Source: Glaciecola sp964418575 (GTDB lineage: Bacteria; Pseudomonadota; Gammaproteobacteria; Enterobacterales; Alteromonadaceae). From it: DNA of 48,087 nt. Position 1 is the stretch's first letter; every line of letters begins with the position of its first letter. The notes below the pieces were generated by a model. The model ran no database searches. It was not told where the DNA came from and was given only the letters and a program-made list of their open reading frames with translations. Made by a program: the position numbers and the translations under genes. Positions 25,497 through 35,523 of the stretch are shown piece after piece. Where the stretch lies: assembly GCA_964418575.1 (NCBI GenBank), contig CAYQMI010000014.1:1-48087 (forward strand). The letters run 5' to 3'.

Positions 25497-26459
25497 TTAA
25501 CGAGGATTAAATTCAACTTGGAAGGCATTTTCGAATCCAATCTTCTGTAAAGATAGGATAAGTTTTTTCGCGCTTTGTTCATTTTCTATTGGTCCTAAAT
25601 GCAAACGATAGACGTTATCGAGCTTAGGGATATTGTTTGGTACCTGCAAAAGATTAGATAAGCCGCTGGCTAAATCCTGCACTTTGTTGCCATCAGAGCT
25701 TGCAGTTACCTGCACAAATAACAGAGGGTCTTCCAATGATTCTTCAGTAAGCTGCGGCGCTTGATCAATTGTTTCCCTAATTTGTGAGGTGCTGCTGTTG
25801 TTTATCATTGCGCCATCGGCCACAGAGCTTGTTAATATCCGCGGGGCGGGCGCGGTGCTGACTGTCGTGCTTGCCAAAAGAGTTTCACTTTGCGTGTTGT
25901 TGCCAATTGTTACGATACCGTCTTTAGTTACGTGGACAATCTCTACTTTGACGCGCGTAACCCCTTTGCTATGAAAGTCTAGCTTTTTAGCCGCGCCATA
26001 CGATAAATCTAAAATTCTGTCATCGTGAAAAGGCCCACGGTCATTTACTCTTACTGTTGTTGATTTGTTATTTTCTAAGTTGGTAACGCGTAAAAACGAG
26101 GGTAAGGGCAGGGTTTTGTGAGCTGCGGTGAGCGCAAACATATCAAAGGTTTCACCATTTGCAGTGGTGTGGCCGTGAAATTTTTGACCGTACCAAGAGG
26201 CATATCCCTCTTCCTCATACCCTTTACCGCTTTGTAAAGGAGTGTAGTAACCGCCGAGAACGGTGTAAGGTCTGCTGGTCCATACATTATAAGGTTCATA
26301 GGTGGGGGTTGGCTCTACAAAACTAAGCTCGCCATATTCAAATTGTGGTGCAGAGTCTTGCTTTTGTGAGTAACGCCCGCTTGGCGCGGTTGAGCAAGCT
26401 TGAATAAGCAGGAGGCTTAAAGCAATCAAACACAGTCGTGAATATGAGGCCAACATCAT
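25497..26459 (-). CDS. rlpA: Septal ring lytic transglycosylase RlpA
   Basis: An outer-membrane lipoprotein that cuts glycan strands lacking stem peptides and binds the septum. The 320-residue protein has a lipobox (IQAC, Cys22), a double-psi beta-barrel domain at about 80-175 with GYASWYGQKFHGHTTANGE, AAHKTLPLPS and VRVNDRGPFHDDRILDLS, and a C-terminal SPOR domain at about 245-318. The His and Asp of the transglycosylase active site are present. It lies between rodA and dacA, the conserved order. Confidence 0.95.
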   Translation of the reverse strand: MMLASYSRLCLIALSLLLIQACSTAPSGRYSQKQDSAPQFEYGELSFVEPTPTYEPYNVWTSRPYTVLGGYYTPLQSGKGYEEEGYASWYGQKFHGHTTANGETFDMFALTAAHKTLPLPSFLRVTNLENNKSTTVRVNDRGPFHDDRILDLSYGAAKKLDFHSKGVTRVKVEIVHVTKDGIVTIGNNTQSETLLASTTVSTAPAPRILTSSVADGAMINNSSTSQIRETIDQAPQLTEESLEDPLLFVQVTASSDGNKVQDLASGLSNLLQVPNNIPKLDNVYRLHLGPIENEQSAKKLILSLQKIGFENAFQVEFNPR

Positions 26460-26566
26460 GGCAAGGTATACCCTTCAATAAAGTTTGTTATTAAGTGATG
26501 CTTACAACAGATACCCAGCATTGGGAGAGCATTTCTTTTTGTGTACTTATAATGCCAAAAATAGTC

Positions 26567-27679
26567 TTATCGTGACAACAATCTTTTTTGTGTGCTAATC
26601 GACATTAATATGCCAAAGCCCGCAAGCAGGGTAACCATAGATGTGCCACCATAGCTAATTAATGGCAGGGGCACGCCAACCACCGGCAGCAAACCCGATA
26701 CCATGCCCATATTTACAAATACATATACAAAAAAGGTGAGGGTGATGCTGCCAGCTAAAAGTTTACTAAATGCGTCTTGTGCACGGTTGGCAATATATAA
26801 TCCACGCAAAATGATGCATAAATACATCACTAATAAACCAATTACGCCAAGCAGGCCAAACTCTTCACTGTAAACGGCAAAAATAAAGTCAGTGTGTCTT
26901 TCTGGTAAAAATTCTAGTTGAGATTGCGTGCCTTGCAGCCACCCTTTACCCTCAATACCACCAGAACCAATCGCAATCTTTGACTGAATAATGTGATAAC
27001 CAGAGCCCAAGGGGTCACTTTCTGGATTAATAAAAGTAATCACTCGTTGCTTTTGATAGTCAGCCATCAAGAAAAACCACATGATTGGTGCAAATGCGCC
27101 ACCGAGTGCAGCAATATAGGTAATCAGCTTCCACGACATACCAGCAAGAAAAAGCACAAATATGCCTGAACTTGCGATTAATAAAGACGTGCCTAAATCG
27201 GGTTGTTTAGCAATTAAAATGGTAGGAATAAACACTAAAATAAAGCCGATGAAAATATCACGGTGCCGAGGCGGTAAGCCTTTGCGGCTAATGTACCAAG
27301 CTACCATTAGCGGTACCGCAAGTTTTAAAATTTCAGACGGCTGAAAGCGAATAAAACCAAAGTCTAGCCAGCGCTGTGCACCTTTGCCCATATCGCCAAA
27401 CAATAGTACTGCTACCAGCATGAGCACACCAACAGCATAGAAGTAAATTGAAACACGCTGATAGAGCATGATTGGCACCTGTGCAAGCGCCAACATCACC
27501 GTAATTGCCAAGCCAAGGCGCACTAACTGGCGGCTCACTAAATCCCAATCTTGACCACCTGAAGAATAAATAGTGAGTAGCCCAACCATCATTAGAGAAA
27601 GTAAGGAGAAGAGCAAAAAGCCATCGATGTGAATTTTTTCAAGCAAGGAGCGGCGAGCAGGTGTAAAGGCTTTGCTCAT
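26567..27679 (-). CDS. rodA: Peptidoglycan glycosyltransferase RodA
   Basis: A SEDS-family polymerase that makes glycan strands for cell elongation together with PBP2. The 370-residue protein has ten hydrophobic helices and the SEDS signatures, such as RFQPSEILKLAVPL, KQPDLGTSLLI with the conserved Asp, and the C-terminal PVVGVPLPLISYGGTSM. Its ATG overlaps the mrdA stop (ATGA at 27676-27679), so the two partners are translationally coupled. Confidence 0.98.
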   Translation of the reverse strand: MSKAFTPARRSLLEKIHIDGFLLFSLLSLMMVGLLTIYSSGGQDWDLVSRQLVRLGLAITVMLALAQVPIMLYQRVSIYFYAVGVLMLVAVLLFGDMGKGAQRWLDFGFIRFQPSEILKLAVPLMVAWYISRKGLPPRHRDIFIGFILVFIPTILIAKQPDLGTSLLIASSGIFVLFLAGMSWKLITYIAALGGAFAPIMWFFLMADYQKQRVITFINPESDPLGSGYHIIQSKIAIGSGGIEGKGWLQGTQSQLEFLPERHTDFIFAVYSEEFGLLGVIGLLVMYLCIILRGLYIANRAQDAFSKLLAGSITLTFFVYVFVNMGMVSGLLPVVGVPLPLISYGGTSMVTLLAGFGILMSISTQKRLLSR

Positions 27680-29577
27680 TGCAGCGCTTCCTGCTCTGGT
27701 GATTGAGTCTTCGCTATTTGACCTGTTTTGGCACTTTCAAAATAATAATCCATCACATTACGAGCAACAGGTGCCGCATTTGCACCGCCGCCGCCGGCAT
27801 TTTCAATGGCAACAGCGATACTAATTTGAGGATTGTCGTAAGGCGCAAAGCCTATAAATACCGCGTTATTTCGCAGTTCTTCAGATACTTCATCAACCTC
27901 ATACTCTTCGTCTTGAGCAACCGTAAATAGCTGCGCAGTACCTGTTTTACCGGCGGCAATGTAATCGGTTTTTGCAAATGCAGTACGGGCGGTGCCATCT
28001 GGGCGGTTAGCTGTTCCGTAGAGAGCATCAAGAATCACAAACCAGTTAGTCTCATCAACCACAGGAATAGGTGCCTTCATTTCAATGGGAAGAGGCACAA
28101 CCTCGCCTTCAACCATGTAGCCTTGCATTAATCGAGGAACATGGCGCTCGCCGCGGTTTACCAAAAAGCTGAGTGATTGCGCAAGCTGTAAGGGGGTGGC
28201 GCTCCAATAGCCTTGGCCGATTCCAACAGAAATTGTATCACCAAGGTACCATGGTTCATTAAATCGAGCGCGCTTCCAGCCTCTGGAGGGCAATATAGCG
28301 CTGGATTCCTCAAATAAGTCAATACCAGTAAATTCACCAAAACCAAACTGCGCCATGTAGTCATGAATACGGTCAATACCCAATTTATTTGCCAAATCGT
28401 AGTAGAAGGTATTGCAGGAGACTTCTAATGATCTCGTCACGTCAACGTCACCATGCCCCCATTTTTTCCAGTCGCGCCAAACATGAGAAACATTGCGCAA
28501 GCGAAAGGTACCGGTGTCTTTAATTGTGGTTTCTGGTGTGATTGTTTTGTCTTCAAGGCCGGCCAAGGCTAAAAATGGTTTAACGGTAGATGCCGGCGGA
28601 TAACGTCCTTGGGTTGCTCTATTTAGAAGCGGGCTATGCTTAGAGTTCAGTAGCTCAGAGTAATCTTTTTGACTGATGCCGTGAACAAATAAATTTGGGT
28701 CGTAGCTCGGGCTACTGTAAAGCGCGAGCACTCCTCCATCGCGAGTATCGGTGATGACTACCGAGCCACGTCTGCCGGCCAGTTCGCTTTGCGCCTTTTT
28801 TTGCAGTTCAATATCGATGTTTAAGGCAATATCTCTGCCGGGTATAGGCGGTTGAAAGTCAAGTACTCTGATGATCCTGCCTTGGTTGTTTACTTCAACC
28901 TGCTGATAACCAACGGAGCCATGGAGTATTTTTTCATGGTACTTTTCAACGCCTTGTTTACCAATGTCATGAGTCGCAGCGTAGTTTGCCGCTTCGCCGT
29001 TTGCCTCAAGCTTGCTGAGGTCTCGTTTGTTTATGCGGGCAACATAGCCAAGCATGTGAGTGAGGGTATCTTTAAACGGGTAGTATCTAGAAAGCCTGGC
29101 TTCAATGCTAACACCAGGGAAGCGATGCTGATTAGCTGCAAATATTGCAACATCTTCTTGGCTTAATTGATTACGCAGTGCCACGGGTTTAAATCTGCGC
29201 TGGCGCTTTCTTTCTTTTTCAAAGTCTTCTATTTCATCATCAGTCAGACCCATCAAATTACTGATTTCACCCAAGGTCTGCTCTAAATTATCAACTTCCT
29301 CCGGCACTATTTCCAAGCTAAAAACAGGCTTGTTTTCGGCTAAAATCACGCCGTTTCTGTCGTAAATTAAGCCTCGGTTTGGCGCAATAGGTAGGACTTT
29401 TATGCGGTTGCCGTTGGAGCGAGTCTGATAGTCTTCAAACTGATTGACTTGAAGGTGATATAAATTAACGATGATTAAGCTTAGAAATATAACAACAAAC
29501 AGCATCGACACGAAGGTACGGCGGGCAAAGAGATTTGCTTCAGCCGAATGGTCGCGAATAGTCTGTCGTTTCTTCAC
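27676..29577 (-). CDS. mrdA: Penicillin-binding protein 2 (elongation transpeptidase)
   Basis: A class B PBP that cross-links peptidoglycan in the elongasome. The 633-residue protein has one N-terminal transmembrane helix (about 21-41), a dimerisation/pedestal domain (about 60-250) and a transpeptidase domain with SxxK at 330-333 (Ser330), SCN at 387-389 and KTG at 544-546. The start codon is GTG at 29577, 4 bases after the rlmH stop. It is paired with rodA. Confidence 0.98.
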   Translation of the reverse strand: MKKRQTIRDHSAEANLFARRTFVSMLFVVIFLSLIIVNLYHLQVNQFEDYQTRSNGNRIKVLPIAPNRGLIYDRNGVILAENKPVFSLEIVPEEVDNLEQTLGEISNLMGLTDDEIEDFEKERKRQRRFKPVALRNQLSQEDVAIFAANQHRFPGVSIEARLSRYYPFKDTLTHMLGYVARINKRDLSKLEANGEAANYAATHDIGKQGVEKYHEKILHGSVGYQQVEVNNQGRIIRVLDFQPPIPGRDIALNIDIELQKKAQSELAGRRGSVVITDTRDGGVLALYSSPSYDPNLFVHGISQKDYSELLNSKHSPLLNRATQGRYPPASTVKPFLALAGLEDKTITPETTIKDTGTFRLRNVSHVWRDWKKWGHGDVDVTRSLEVSCNTFYYDLANKLGIDRIHDYMAQFGFGEFTGIDLFEESSAILPSRGWKRARFNEPWYLGDTISVGIGQGYWSATPLQLAQSLSFLVNRGERHVPRLMQGYMVEGEVVPLPIEMKAPIPVVDETNWFVILDALYGTANRPDGTARTAFAKTDYIAAGKTGTAQLFTVAQDEEYEVDEVSEELRNNAVFIGFAPYDNPQISIAVAIENAGGGGANAAPVARNVMDYYFESAKTGQIAKTQSPEQEALQ

Positions 29578-29581
29578 TTTA

Positions 29582-30052
29582 CTACTCTCTGTGATAGGGA
29601 TGGTTTTGCGTTACTGACCACCCTCTGTACAAGGCTTCAGCAACAATCACTCTGACCATAGGATGAGGAAGTGTCAATCGCGATAAAGACCACTTTTGTT
29701 CAGCGGCGGCTTTACATTCCGGCGACAAACCCTCTGGTCCACCAATCAATAAACTGACATCGCGCCCGTCCATTTTCCATTTCTCAATTTCCTGCGCAAG
29801 GTCTTCAGTCGCCCAAGAGCGTCCAGTTACTTCCAGTGCAATTATTCGGTTGCCTTTTGGAATGCTTTGCAAGCATTTCTGGCCTTCTTCGAATATTACT
29901 TTCTCGATATTGCTGGTTTTAACGCGTTTACCCGGGGATATTTCGGTAAAACTGACTTTAAAATCGGCAGGAAAGCGCTTGATATATTCGTTCACGCCTT
30001 CGACTACCCATTTGGGCATTTTGTTCCCGACAGCAACTATCTGAATATGCAT
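29582..30052 (-). CDS. rlmH: 23S rRNA pseudouridine-1915 N3-methyltransferase RlmH
   Basis: A SPOUT methyltransferase acting on the assembled 70S ribosome. The 156-residue protein has the family ends and core: MHIQIVAVGNKMPKWV, LEVTGRSWATEDLA, LLIGGPEGLSPECK and the knot with LPHPMVRVIVAEALYR. It follows rsfS by 13 bases and precedes mrdA, as in E. coli. Confidence 0.98.
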   Translation of the reverse strand: MHIQIVAVGNKMPKWVVEGVNEYIKRFPADFKVSFTEISPGKRVKTSNIEKVIFEEGQKCLQSIPKGNRIIALEVTGRSWATEDLAQEIEKWKMDGRDVSLLIGGPEGLSPECKAAAEQKWSLSRLTLPHPMVRVIVAEALYRGWSVTQNHPYHRE

Positions 30053-30065
30053 ACTAAACTGTAGC

Positions 30066-30383
30066 TTATTGCCAGAGTTTTTCTAATTGAAAGAAGTCTC
30101 TGGTTTCGTCTTGCATAACATGAGCAACAACATCGCCTAAATCAACCAATACCCATTCGCCCACGTCTTTGCCTTCAACGCTAAGGGGAGGGTGGCCTGC
30201 GCTTTTGGTTTCTTTAATAAGGTTATCGGCAATGGAAGAAACATGGCGTTTTGAATTGCCAGAGCAAATAACTAAGGTGTCGGTTACGGTGCCTTTTTCA
30301 GACACATCTATCACCACAACGTCGCGGGCTTTCATGTCTTCTACTTTATCTATAACAAATTGTGTAAACGTATTTTCTTTCAA
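30066..30383 (-). CDS. rsfS: Ribosomal silencing factor RsfS
   Basis: Binds L14 of the large subunit and blocks subunit joining in nutrient-poor conditions. The start is TTG at 30383: it is preceded by AAAGG at about 7 bases and gives 105 residues beginning (M)KENTFTQFVIDKVEDMKA, the same length as the E. coli protein. A longer frame to 30485 lacks similarity and would overlap nadD. Conserved core: DTLVICSGNSKRHVSSIADNL and GEWVLVDLGDVVAHVM. It sits between nadD and rlmH. Confidence 0.95.
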   Translation of the reverse strand: MKENTFTQFVIDKVEDMKARDVVVIDVSEKGTVTDTLVICSGNSKRHVSSIADNLIKETKSAGHPPLSVEGKDVGEWVLVDLGDVVAHVMQDETRDFFQLEKLWQ

Positions 30384-30393
30384 TCTTTTACCT

Positions 30394-31164
30394 TTATTTT
30401 GTGTAAATGTTATTGGCCTGAATGTAGTCAAACACCTCAGGCGATACATAGTCTTTAATAGATTCGCCTTTAAGCAAAGCATCACGAATCATGGTAGACG
30501 AAATATTTAGTTTTTCGTTCATGAAAAACAACAGTTCGCCTTGTTTTGATGCACGTAGTATACCGTTTATGTCGATATTTTGCGCTTTTTGTATGGATTG
30601 ATTCAACAAATATGCGGTATTTGGCAATAAATTCAGCAACTCGGATGATAAACCCTCAACCTCATGAGTGATTAAACGGCTTTTTTCCTGTTTGGCTAAA
30701 TATTTAGTGCATATCTGCTGGTCGTGCGTATCGTTGTATTCAGGGCGCATCATCACAATTACGTGGCACTGCGTGAATATCTCTTGCGGTTTAAACCAAG
30801 TGTGCAAATAAAGAAAAGTATCGATGCCCATCACAAAGCAGATGGCCGAGTGAGGCGACTGTTCTTGCAAGCGTGCTAATGTTTTTGCTGTGTAACTTGG
30901 CCCATCATGAAAAATCTCAATATCATTGACCTGCAGGCGCTCATCTTGTTGGGCGAGCAACTGGGTCATCTTTAAGCGATGCTGCGAATTTGTAGAAGCC
31001 GTTTTATGAACGGGAATATGACTTGGTATGAGATCGCATTGCTCTACATCAAGGGCGTCGAGTAGCGTAAGAAGTGGTATTAAGTGGCCATGATGAGGCG
31101 GGTCAAAAGTGCCGCCAAATACCGTTTTTAACTTGTAATTTATAGGGCTAATTACTGTGTTCAT
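30394..31164 (-). CDS. nadD: Nicotinate-nucleotide adenylyltransferase
   Basis: Joins nicotinate mononucleotide and ATP to deamido-NAD in NAD synthesis. Nucleotidyltransferase motifs are clear: FGGTFDPPHHGHLIP near the start, FVMGIDTFLYLHTWF, and ISSTMIRDALLKG near the end. At 256 residues it is about 40 longer than E. coli NadD. Roughly 10 extra residues are at the N-terminus and about 30 lie before the ISSTMIR motif (around NQSIQKAQNIDINGILRASK). It lies between holA and rsfS. Confidence 0.95.
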   Translation of the reverse strand: MNTVISPINYKLKTVFGGTFDPPHHGHLIPLLTLLDALDVEQCDLIPSHIPVHKTASTNSQHRLKMTQLLAQQDERLQVNDIEIFHDGPSYTAKTLARLQEQSPHSAICFVMGIDTFLYLHTWFKPQEIFTQCHVIVMMRPEYNDTHDQQICTKYLAKQEKSRLITHEVEGLSSELLNLLPNTAYLLNQSIQKAQNIDINGILRASKQGELLFFMNEKLNISSTMIRDALLKGESIKDYVSPEVFDYIQANNIYTK

Positions 31165-31180
31165 TAGTAATCAAAGCGTG

Positions 31181-32212
31181 TCACGCGCTTAAAGAAAAGT
31201 GTTCTAGTGGCGAGGGTAAAAACAGCAAAGATAAATGGCTGAGCATGACATAGGGTTTTTGCACAGTCTCAGACTTTAACAGCGCGTCTGCCTGCTGAAG
31301 ATGCTGTATAAGCACGCTGATATGACCTGCACTTAAACGCATAAGTGCTGAGTTGTATAAGCTTTGTTTGTTTTGCCAAATACGCATTTTGGTATAGGGA
31401 ATGTTTTCACCTCGCTGGCGAAAACTAAAGCATTGCTCAATTAACTGCGCCTCTTTTATTAGGGCCCACAAAATAATATTTGGCTCTAAGCCTTCACTTT
31501 CTAAGCGGTAAAGGATTTTAATGGCGCGCTGCATATTGCCGGCTAGTACTTCGTCGGTGAATTGAAACACCGTAAAGCGCGATTGGTCAACCGTGGCCTT
31601 AGCAACTTGTTCTGCGTCGATTGTTTGTGATTCGCCAAATAAAAGGGCAATCTTTTCGAGCTCTTGATTTGCTGAGAGTAAGTTACCCTCATTTAAATCA
31701 GAAATCGTGTTGATGGCGTCCATCGTCAAGCCTAATTTGAGCTCTTGTGCCTTATGTTTAATCCATTGAGTAAGCTGCGAACCCTGCAGTTCGTAGCAGT
31801 GACAAAACCATGCATGCGCTAGCACTTGCTTAAACCACTTGGCGTTTTGCACATCTTTACCAATTTTCGGTCCTTGAATCAGTAGTAAGGTATCGGCGCT
31901 GATGGTCGCAGCGATATCGCTTAGCACGGCACCGCCTTGTGTTCCCGGTTTTCCAGTAGGCAAGGTTAATTCAATGTATTGCTTGTCTGAAAATAGCGAC
32001 ATTGCCTGAGTGGCGTCGACTAATTGATGCCACGAAAAATCGCTATCGGCGGTAAGTGTTTGTCTTTCTTCAAAGCCCTGAGATTTGGCCTTTTGTCGCA
32101 AGGCATCAATGATTTCTTGTTTTTGCTGAGGTTCGTCACCAAACAACAAAACAATGGGCGGCAAAGGGTGTTTAGAGAGGTGACTGACAAATTGATTTGG
32201 CTTAATTTGCAT
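31181..32212 (-). CDS. holA: DNA polymerase III delta subunit
   Basis: The clamp-loader subunit that opens the beta sliding clamp. The 343-residue protein begins MQIKPNQFVSHLSKHPLPPIVLLFGDEP, where the degenerate non-ATP-binding P-loop region is expected. SRFTVFQFTDEVLAGNMQRAIKIL and EGLEPNIILWALIKE mark the lid and collar domains. Its ATG overlaps the lptE stop (TAATG). Confidence 0.96.
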   Translation of the reverse strand: MQIKPNQFVSHLSKHPLPPIVLLFGDEPQQKQEIIDALRQKAKSQGFEERQTLTADSDFSWHQLVDATQAMSLFSDKQYIELTLPTGKPGTQGGAVLSDIAATISADTLLLIQGPKIGKDVQNAKWFKQVLAHAWFCHCYELQGSQLTQWIKHKAQELKLGLTMDAINTISDLNEGNLLSANQELEKIALLFGESQTIDAEQVAKATVDQSRFTVFQFTDEVLAGNMQRAIKILYRLESEGLEPNIILWALIKEAQLIEQCFSFRQRGENIPYTKMRIWQNKQSLYNSALMRLSAGHISVLIQHLQQADALLKSETVQKPYVMLSHLSLLFLPSPLEHFSLSA

Positions 32213-32793
32213 TAACTGCCGCCTACCTTTTGCGGGGGCTGCGATACGGCAAAAGAATATTGGCTTGAGAGTAAACGAATGATGCGATCAGCTGTTTCGT
32301 TGCGCATTTCGGTCATCACTAATTCTAGCTCTCGGGCTTTTGCCAATATCTGACGAGGGTCGTCTTGGTATTCTCTCGAGACCGACATCGTATTGTTGAT
32401 GGGCTCTGCATTCGGAAAAATTACTTGGTAGTCTACCGAGTATATCAATTCGTATTCAGCCACTTGGCCGCTTGAAAACACAGACAGTAAACGACGCTCT
32501 AGGTTTTCAGGCTGAAGATTAATTAACACGGTTTCACTTGCTTCAAGCTCCTCCACCTCTTCTGCATCGGCCTTAACACTCTTTAGCTGGTATACAGGTA
32601 AGCGTCGGTCTAGCGCCCGAGTTAAGGGGCTGTATTGCAAGGTGGTATTAATTACTACTGTGTTTAGTTCAGTTGGAAGGGCTTGTGAACCCCTCAAACT
32701 GAAACCGCAGCCGGCAATTAACATCACTATTACAGCAAAGACGATTGTTTTAACTGGCTGCATGATTGTTTCAGTGACTGCTGCCTTATTCAA
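32212..32793 (-). CDS. lptE: LPS assembly lipoprotein LptE
   Basis: Forms the outer-membrane plug-and-barrel translocon with LptD. The 193-residue protein has a lipobox (IAGC, Cys29) followed by GFSLRG, the family hallmark, and SREYQDDPRQILAKARE near the C-terminus. The start is probably TTG at 32793 because GAGGAAG lies about 6 bases upstream; the internal ATG at 32763 has no such site. It follows leuS by 15 bases and overlaps holA, the conserved leuS-lptE-holA order. Confidence 0.95.
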   Translation of the reverse strand: MNKAAVTETIMQPVKTIVFAVIVMLIAGCGFSLRGSQALPTELNTVVINTTLQYSPLTRALDRRLPVYQLKSVKADAEEVEELEASETVLINLQPENLERRLLSVFSSGQVAEYELIYSVDYQVIFPNAEPINNTMSVSREYQDDPRQILAKARELELVMTEMRNETADRIIRLLSSQYSFAVSQPPQKVGGS

Positions 32794-32808
32794 ATTTGCT
32801 TCCTCAAT

Positions 32809-35309
32809 TTAATTCGCAACGATATTTACCAAACGTCCAGGCACAACTATCACTTTACGTAAAGTTTTGCCGTCGGTAAAACTTTTTACGTTTTCATGTG
32901 CGAGTGCCTCGGCCTCAAGGGATGCCTTGTCGATATCTGCTGGAACATTTAATTTCGCGCGTAATTTTCCATTCACTTGCACAATGATCAGCATTTCATC
33001 TTGCACTAACGCCGATTTATCCACTTGAGGCCAAGCAGCCGTTTGCAGAGCATCTGTATTGCCTAGTAAGGACCATAATGCTTCACAAATGTGCGGCGTA
33101 AATGGATTGAGCATTTTAATTAATGCGAGCACACCTTCGTTAACAATAGCGACATCTTGCGCGTCGCTAACGGAGTACTTTTGCAAAGCATTAAGCAGCT
33201 CCATCATTTTAGCTACCGCAGTATTAAAGGTTTGGCGGCGCTCAACATCATCAGTAATAGACTCTATTTTGCTGTGTATTTCAGTGCGTAGCGCTTTCTG
33301 CTCTTTTGTCAGTTTATCTAGGTCAAGCGGACTAACAGCATCTTGTAAGTGCGCTTCACTGAACTCACTGACTAAACGCCATAATCTGCGTAAAAAGCGG
33401 TTTGCGCCTTCTACACCAGATTCAATCCACTCCAAGTCTTGCTCTGGTGGCGCAGCAAACATGGTATAAAGTCTGATGGTATCAGCGCCGTAAATATCAA
33501 TCACTTTTTGCGGGTCGATACCGTTGTTTTTCGACTTCGACATTTTGATCATGCCTGCGTATTCTACAGACACGCCACTATCGCGCACTTTACCACCTAT
33601 GATGCGACCTTTATCGTCGCGCTCAATATCGATGGTGTCGGGTGCATGCCATACTTCTTTGCCATTTTCCGCTTTTGAATAAAAGGCATTAGCGAGCACC
33701 ATCCCTTGACATAACAAGCGATTAAAAGGCTCATCTGAGGATACCAAGCCTTCATCGCGCAGAAGCTTATGGAAAAAGCGCGCGTAAAGTAGATGCAGGA
33801 TAGCGTGCTCAATACCACCAATATATTGGTCTACCGGAAGCCAGTAATTTGCCTCTTTAGGCGACAACATCGCGTCATTTGGTGCAGATGCATAACGCGC
33901 GTAATACCAAGACGACTCCATAAAGGTATCGAAGGTATCGGTTTCACGGACCATAGGCACGCCATTATGCTGGGTTTTTGCCCATTCAGGGTCGGCTTTT
34001 ATTGGAGATGTAACGCCATCCATGACCACGTCAGTGGGCAAGCGAACCGGCAAATCTTGTTCTGCAACGGCAAATGAATTGCCTTGTTCGTCATTCACAA
34101 TTGGAATGGGTGCACCCCAATAGCGCTGACGAGACACACCCCAGTCGCGCAAGCGATAGTTAACGGTTTTCTTGCCTTTATTCATTGAGGCGAGTTTATC
34201 GGCGATGGCATCAAAGCCTGCTTCAAATGACAAACCGCTGTATTCGCCGGANNNNNNNNNNNNNNNNNNNNNNNNNNNNNNNNNNNNNNNNNNNNNNNNN
34301 NNNNNNNNNNNNNNNNNNNNNNNNNNNNNNNNNNNNNNNNNNNNNNNNNNNTCAAGCCAGTGTCGATACCTAATTTTTCCATGGTAGCGAGTTCAGCTTC
34401 TGCAGTTTTGGTGTTTTTGCATTTTTCGATAAATTGCGCGATTTCAGAGTTGTTCTCGCCAGCCGCCAGTGCGATAGGGTGCTGAGCTGCAATCGCTAAA
34501 TATGTCGCGCCATACAAAGTATCGGGGCGCGTGGTGTAGACTTCAATATCAGAGAAACCTGCACTTTGTACCGGTAAGTCAAAGCTTATTTCAACGCCTT
34601 CTGAGCGTCCTATCCAGTTACGCTGAGCCGTTTTTACTTGAGCAGGCCAATCGGGTAGTTTGTCTAAGTCGGCTAATAGCTGGTCGGCATAATCGGTGAT
34701 TTTGATAAACCATTGCGGTATTTCTTTTTGTTCTACTAGCGCGCCAGAGCGCCAGCCGCGGCCGTCGATGACTTGTTCGTTTGCCAATACAGTTTGATCT
34801 ACCGGATCCCAGTTTACCGTTGCATGTTTTTTGTAAACTAAGCCCTTTTCGAATAAACGAGTAAAAAACCACTGTTCCCAGCGATAATATTCAGGGTCGC
34901 ATGTGGTAACTTCACGTCGCCAGTCGTAGCCAAAGCCTAAGGCATTGAGTTGACCTTTCATGTAATCAATATTTTGTAAGGTCCATTTTGCTGGTGCGGT
35001 TTTATTTTCAATGGCCGCGTTCTCAGCGGGTAAGCCAAAAGCGTCCCAACCAATGGGTTGCAAAACGTTTTTGCCCTGCATGCGCTGAAAACGGCTTACT
35101 ACATCACCAATAGTGTAATTTCTTACATGTCCCATATGTAAACGTCCACTTGGGTAAGGGAACATCGACATGCAGTAGTATTTTTCTTGGCTATCATCTT
35201 GATTAGCTTCAAATACTTTTGTCTCTAACCAATGTTGTTGGGCTTTCTCTTCAATGGCTTTGGGGTCGTATTGATGTGCGTTTGCCGCATTTTCGTCGTA
35301 ACTAGACAT
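32809..35309 (-). CDS. leuS: Leucyl-tRNA synthetase, interrupted by an assembly gap
   Basis: Charges tRNA-Leu. The N-terminal 319 residues (34352-35309) include the HIGH-like HMGHVRNYTIGD, the catalytic core and the start of the CP1 editing domain. About 480 C-terminal residues (32809-34251) include VSRQRYWGAPIP, KMSKSKNNG and the anticodon-binding and C-terminal domains. The two parts are in different frames across the 100 N. By comparison with E. coli LeuS, about 60-80 residues of the editing domain are missing, so the real gap is nearer 200-230 bases. The gene is probably intact in the organism. It is the first gene of the lptE-holA-nadD cluster. Confidence 0.95.
34252..34351. other. Assembly gap (100 N) inside leuS
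   Basis: Exactly 100 unknown bases, a placeholder length. The LeuS frame differs on the two sides and the protein comparison implies a longer missing piece. The removed segment should encode the part of the CP1 domain with the editing-site GTGAVMAVPGHD region. Frames crossing it are artefacts. Confidence 0.97.
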
Positions 35310-35523
35310 CTATTTTGCGATTCTCATTTTTCGGATAACATTAGCCCTATAGAATACCTTGGCTGGCCCTCATACCACAAGCTTTTATAGGCAGGAAAAG
35401 CCTGTAAATGTAAATTTTTACACGCTAATAAGGCCGAATAAGATATAGTAGACAATACGCGCTGGCCATCTGTGAAATACGCATGATTGGTCTTAAAACA
35501 ACAACATTTACAAAAGCGAATAT

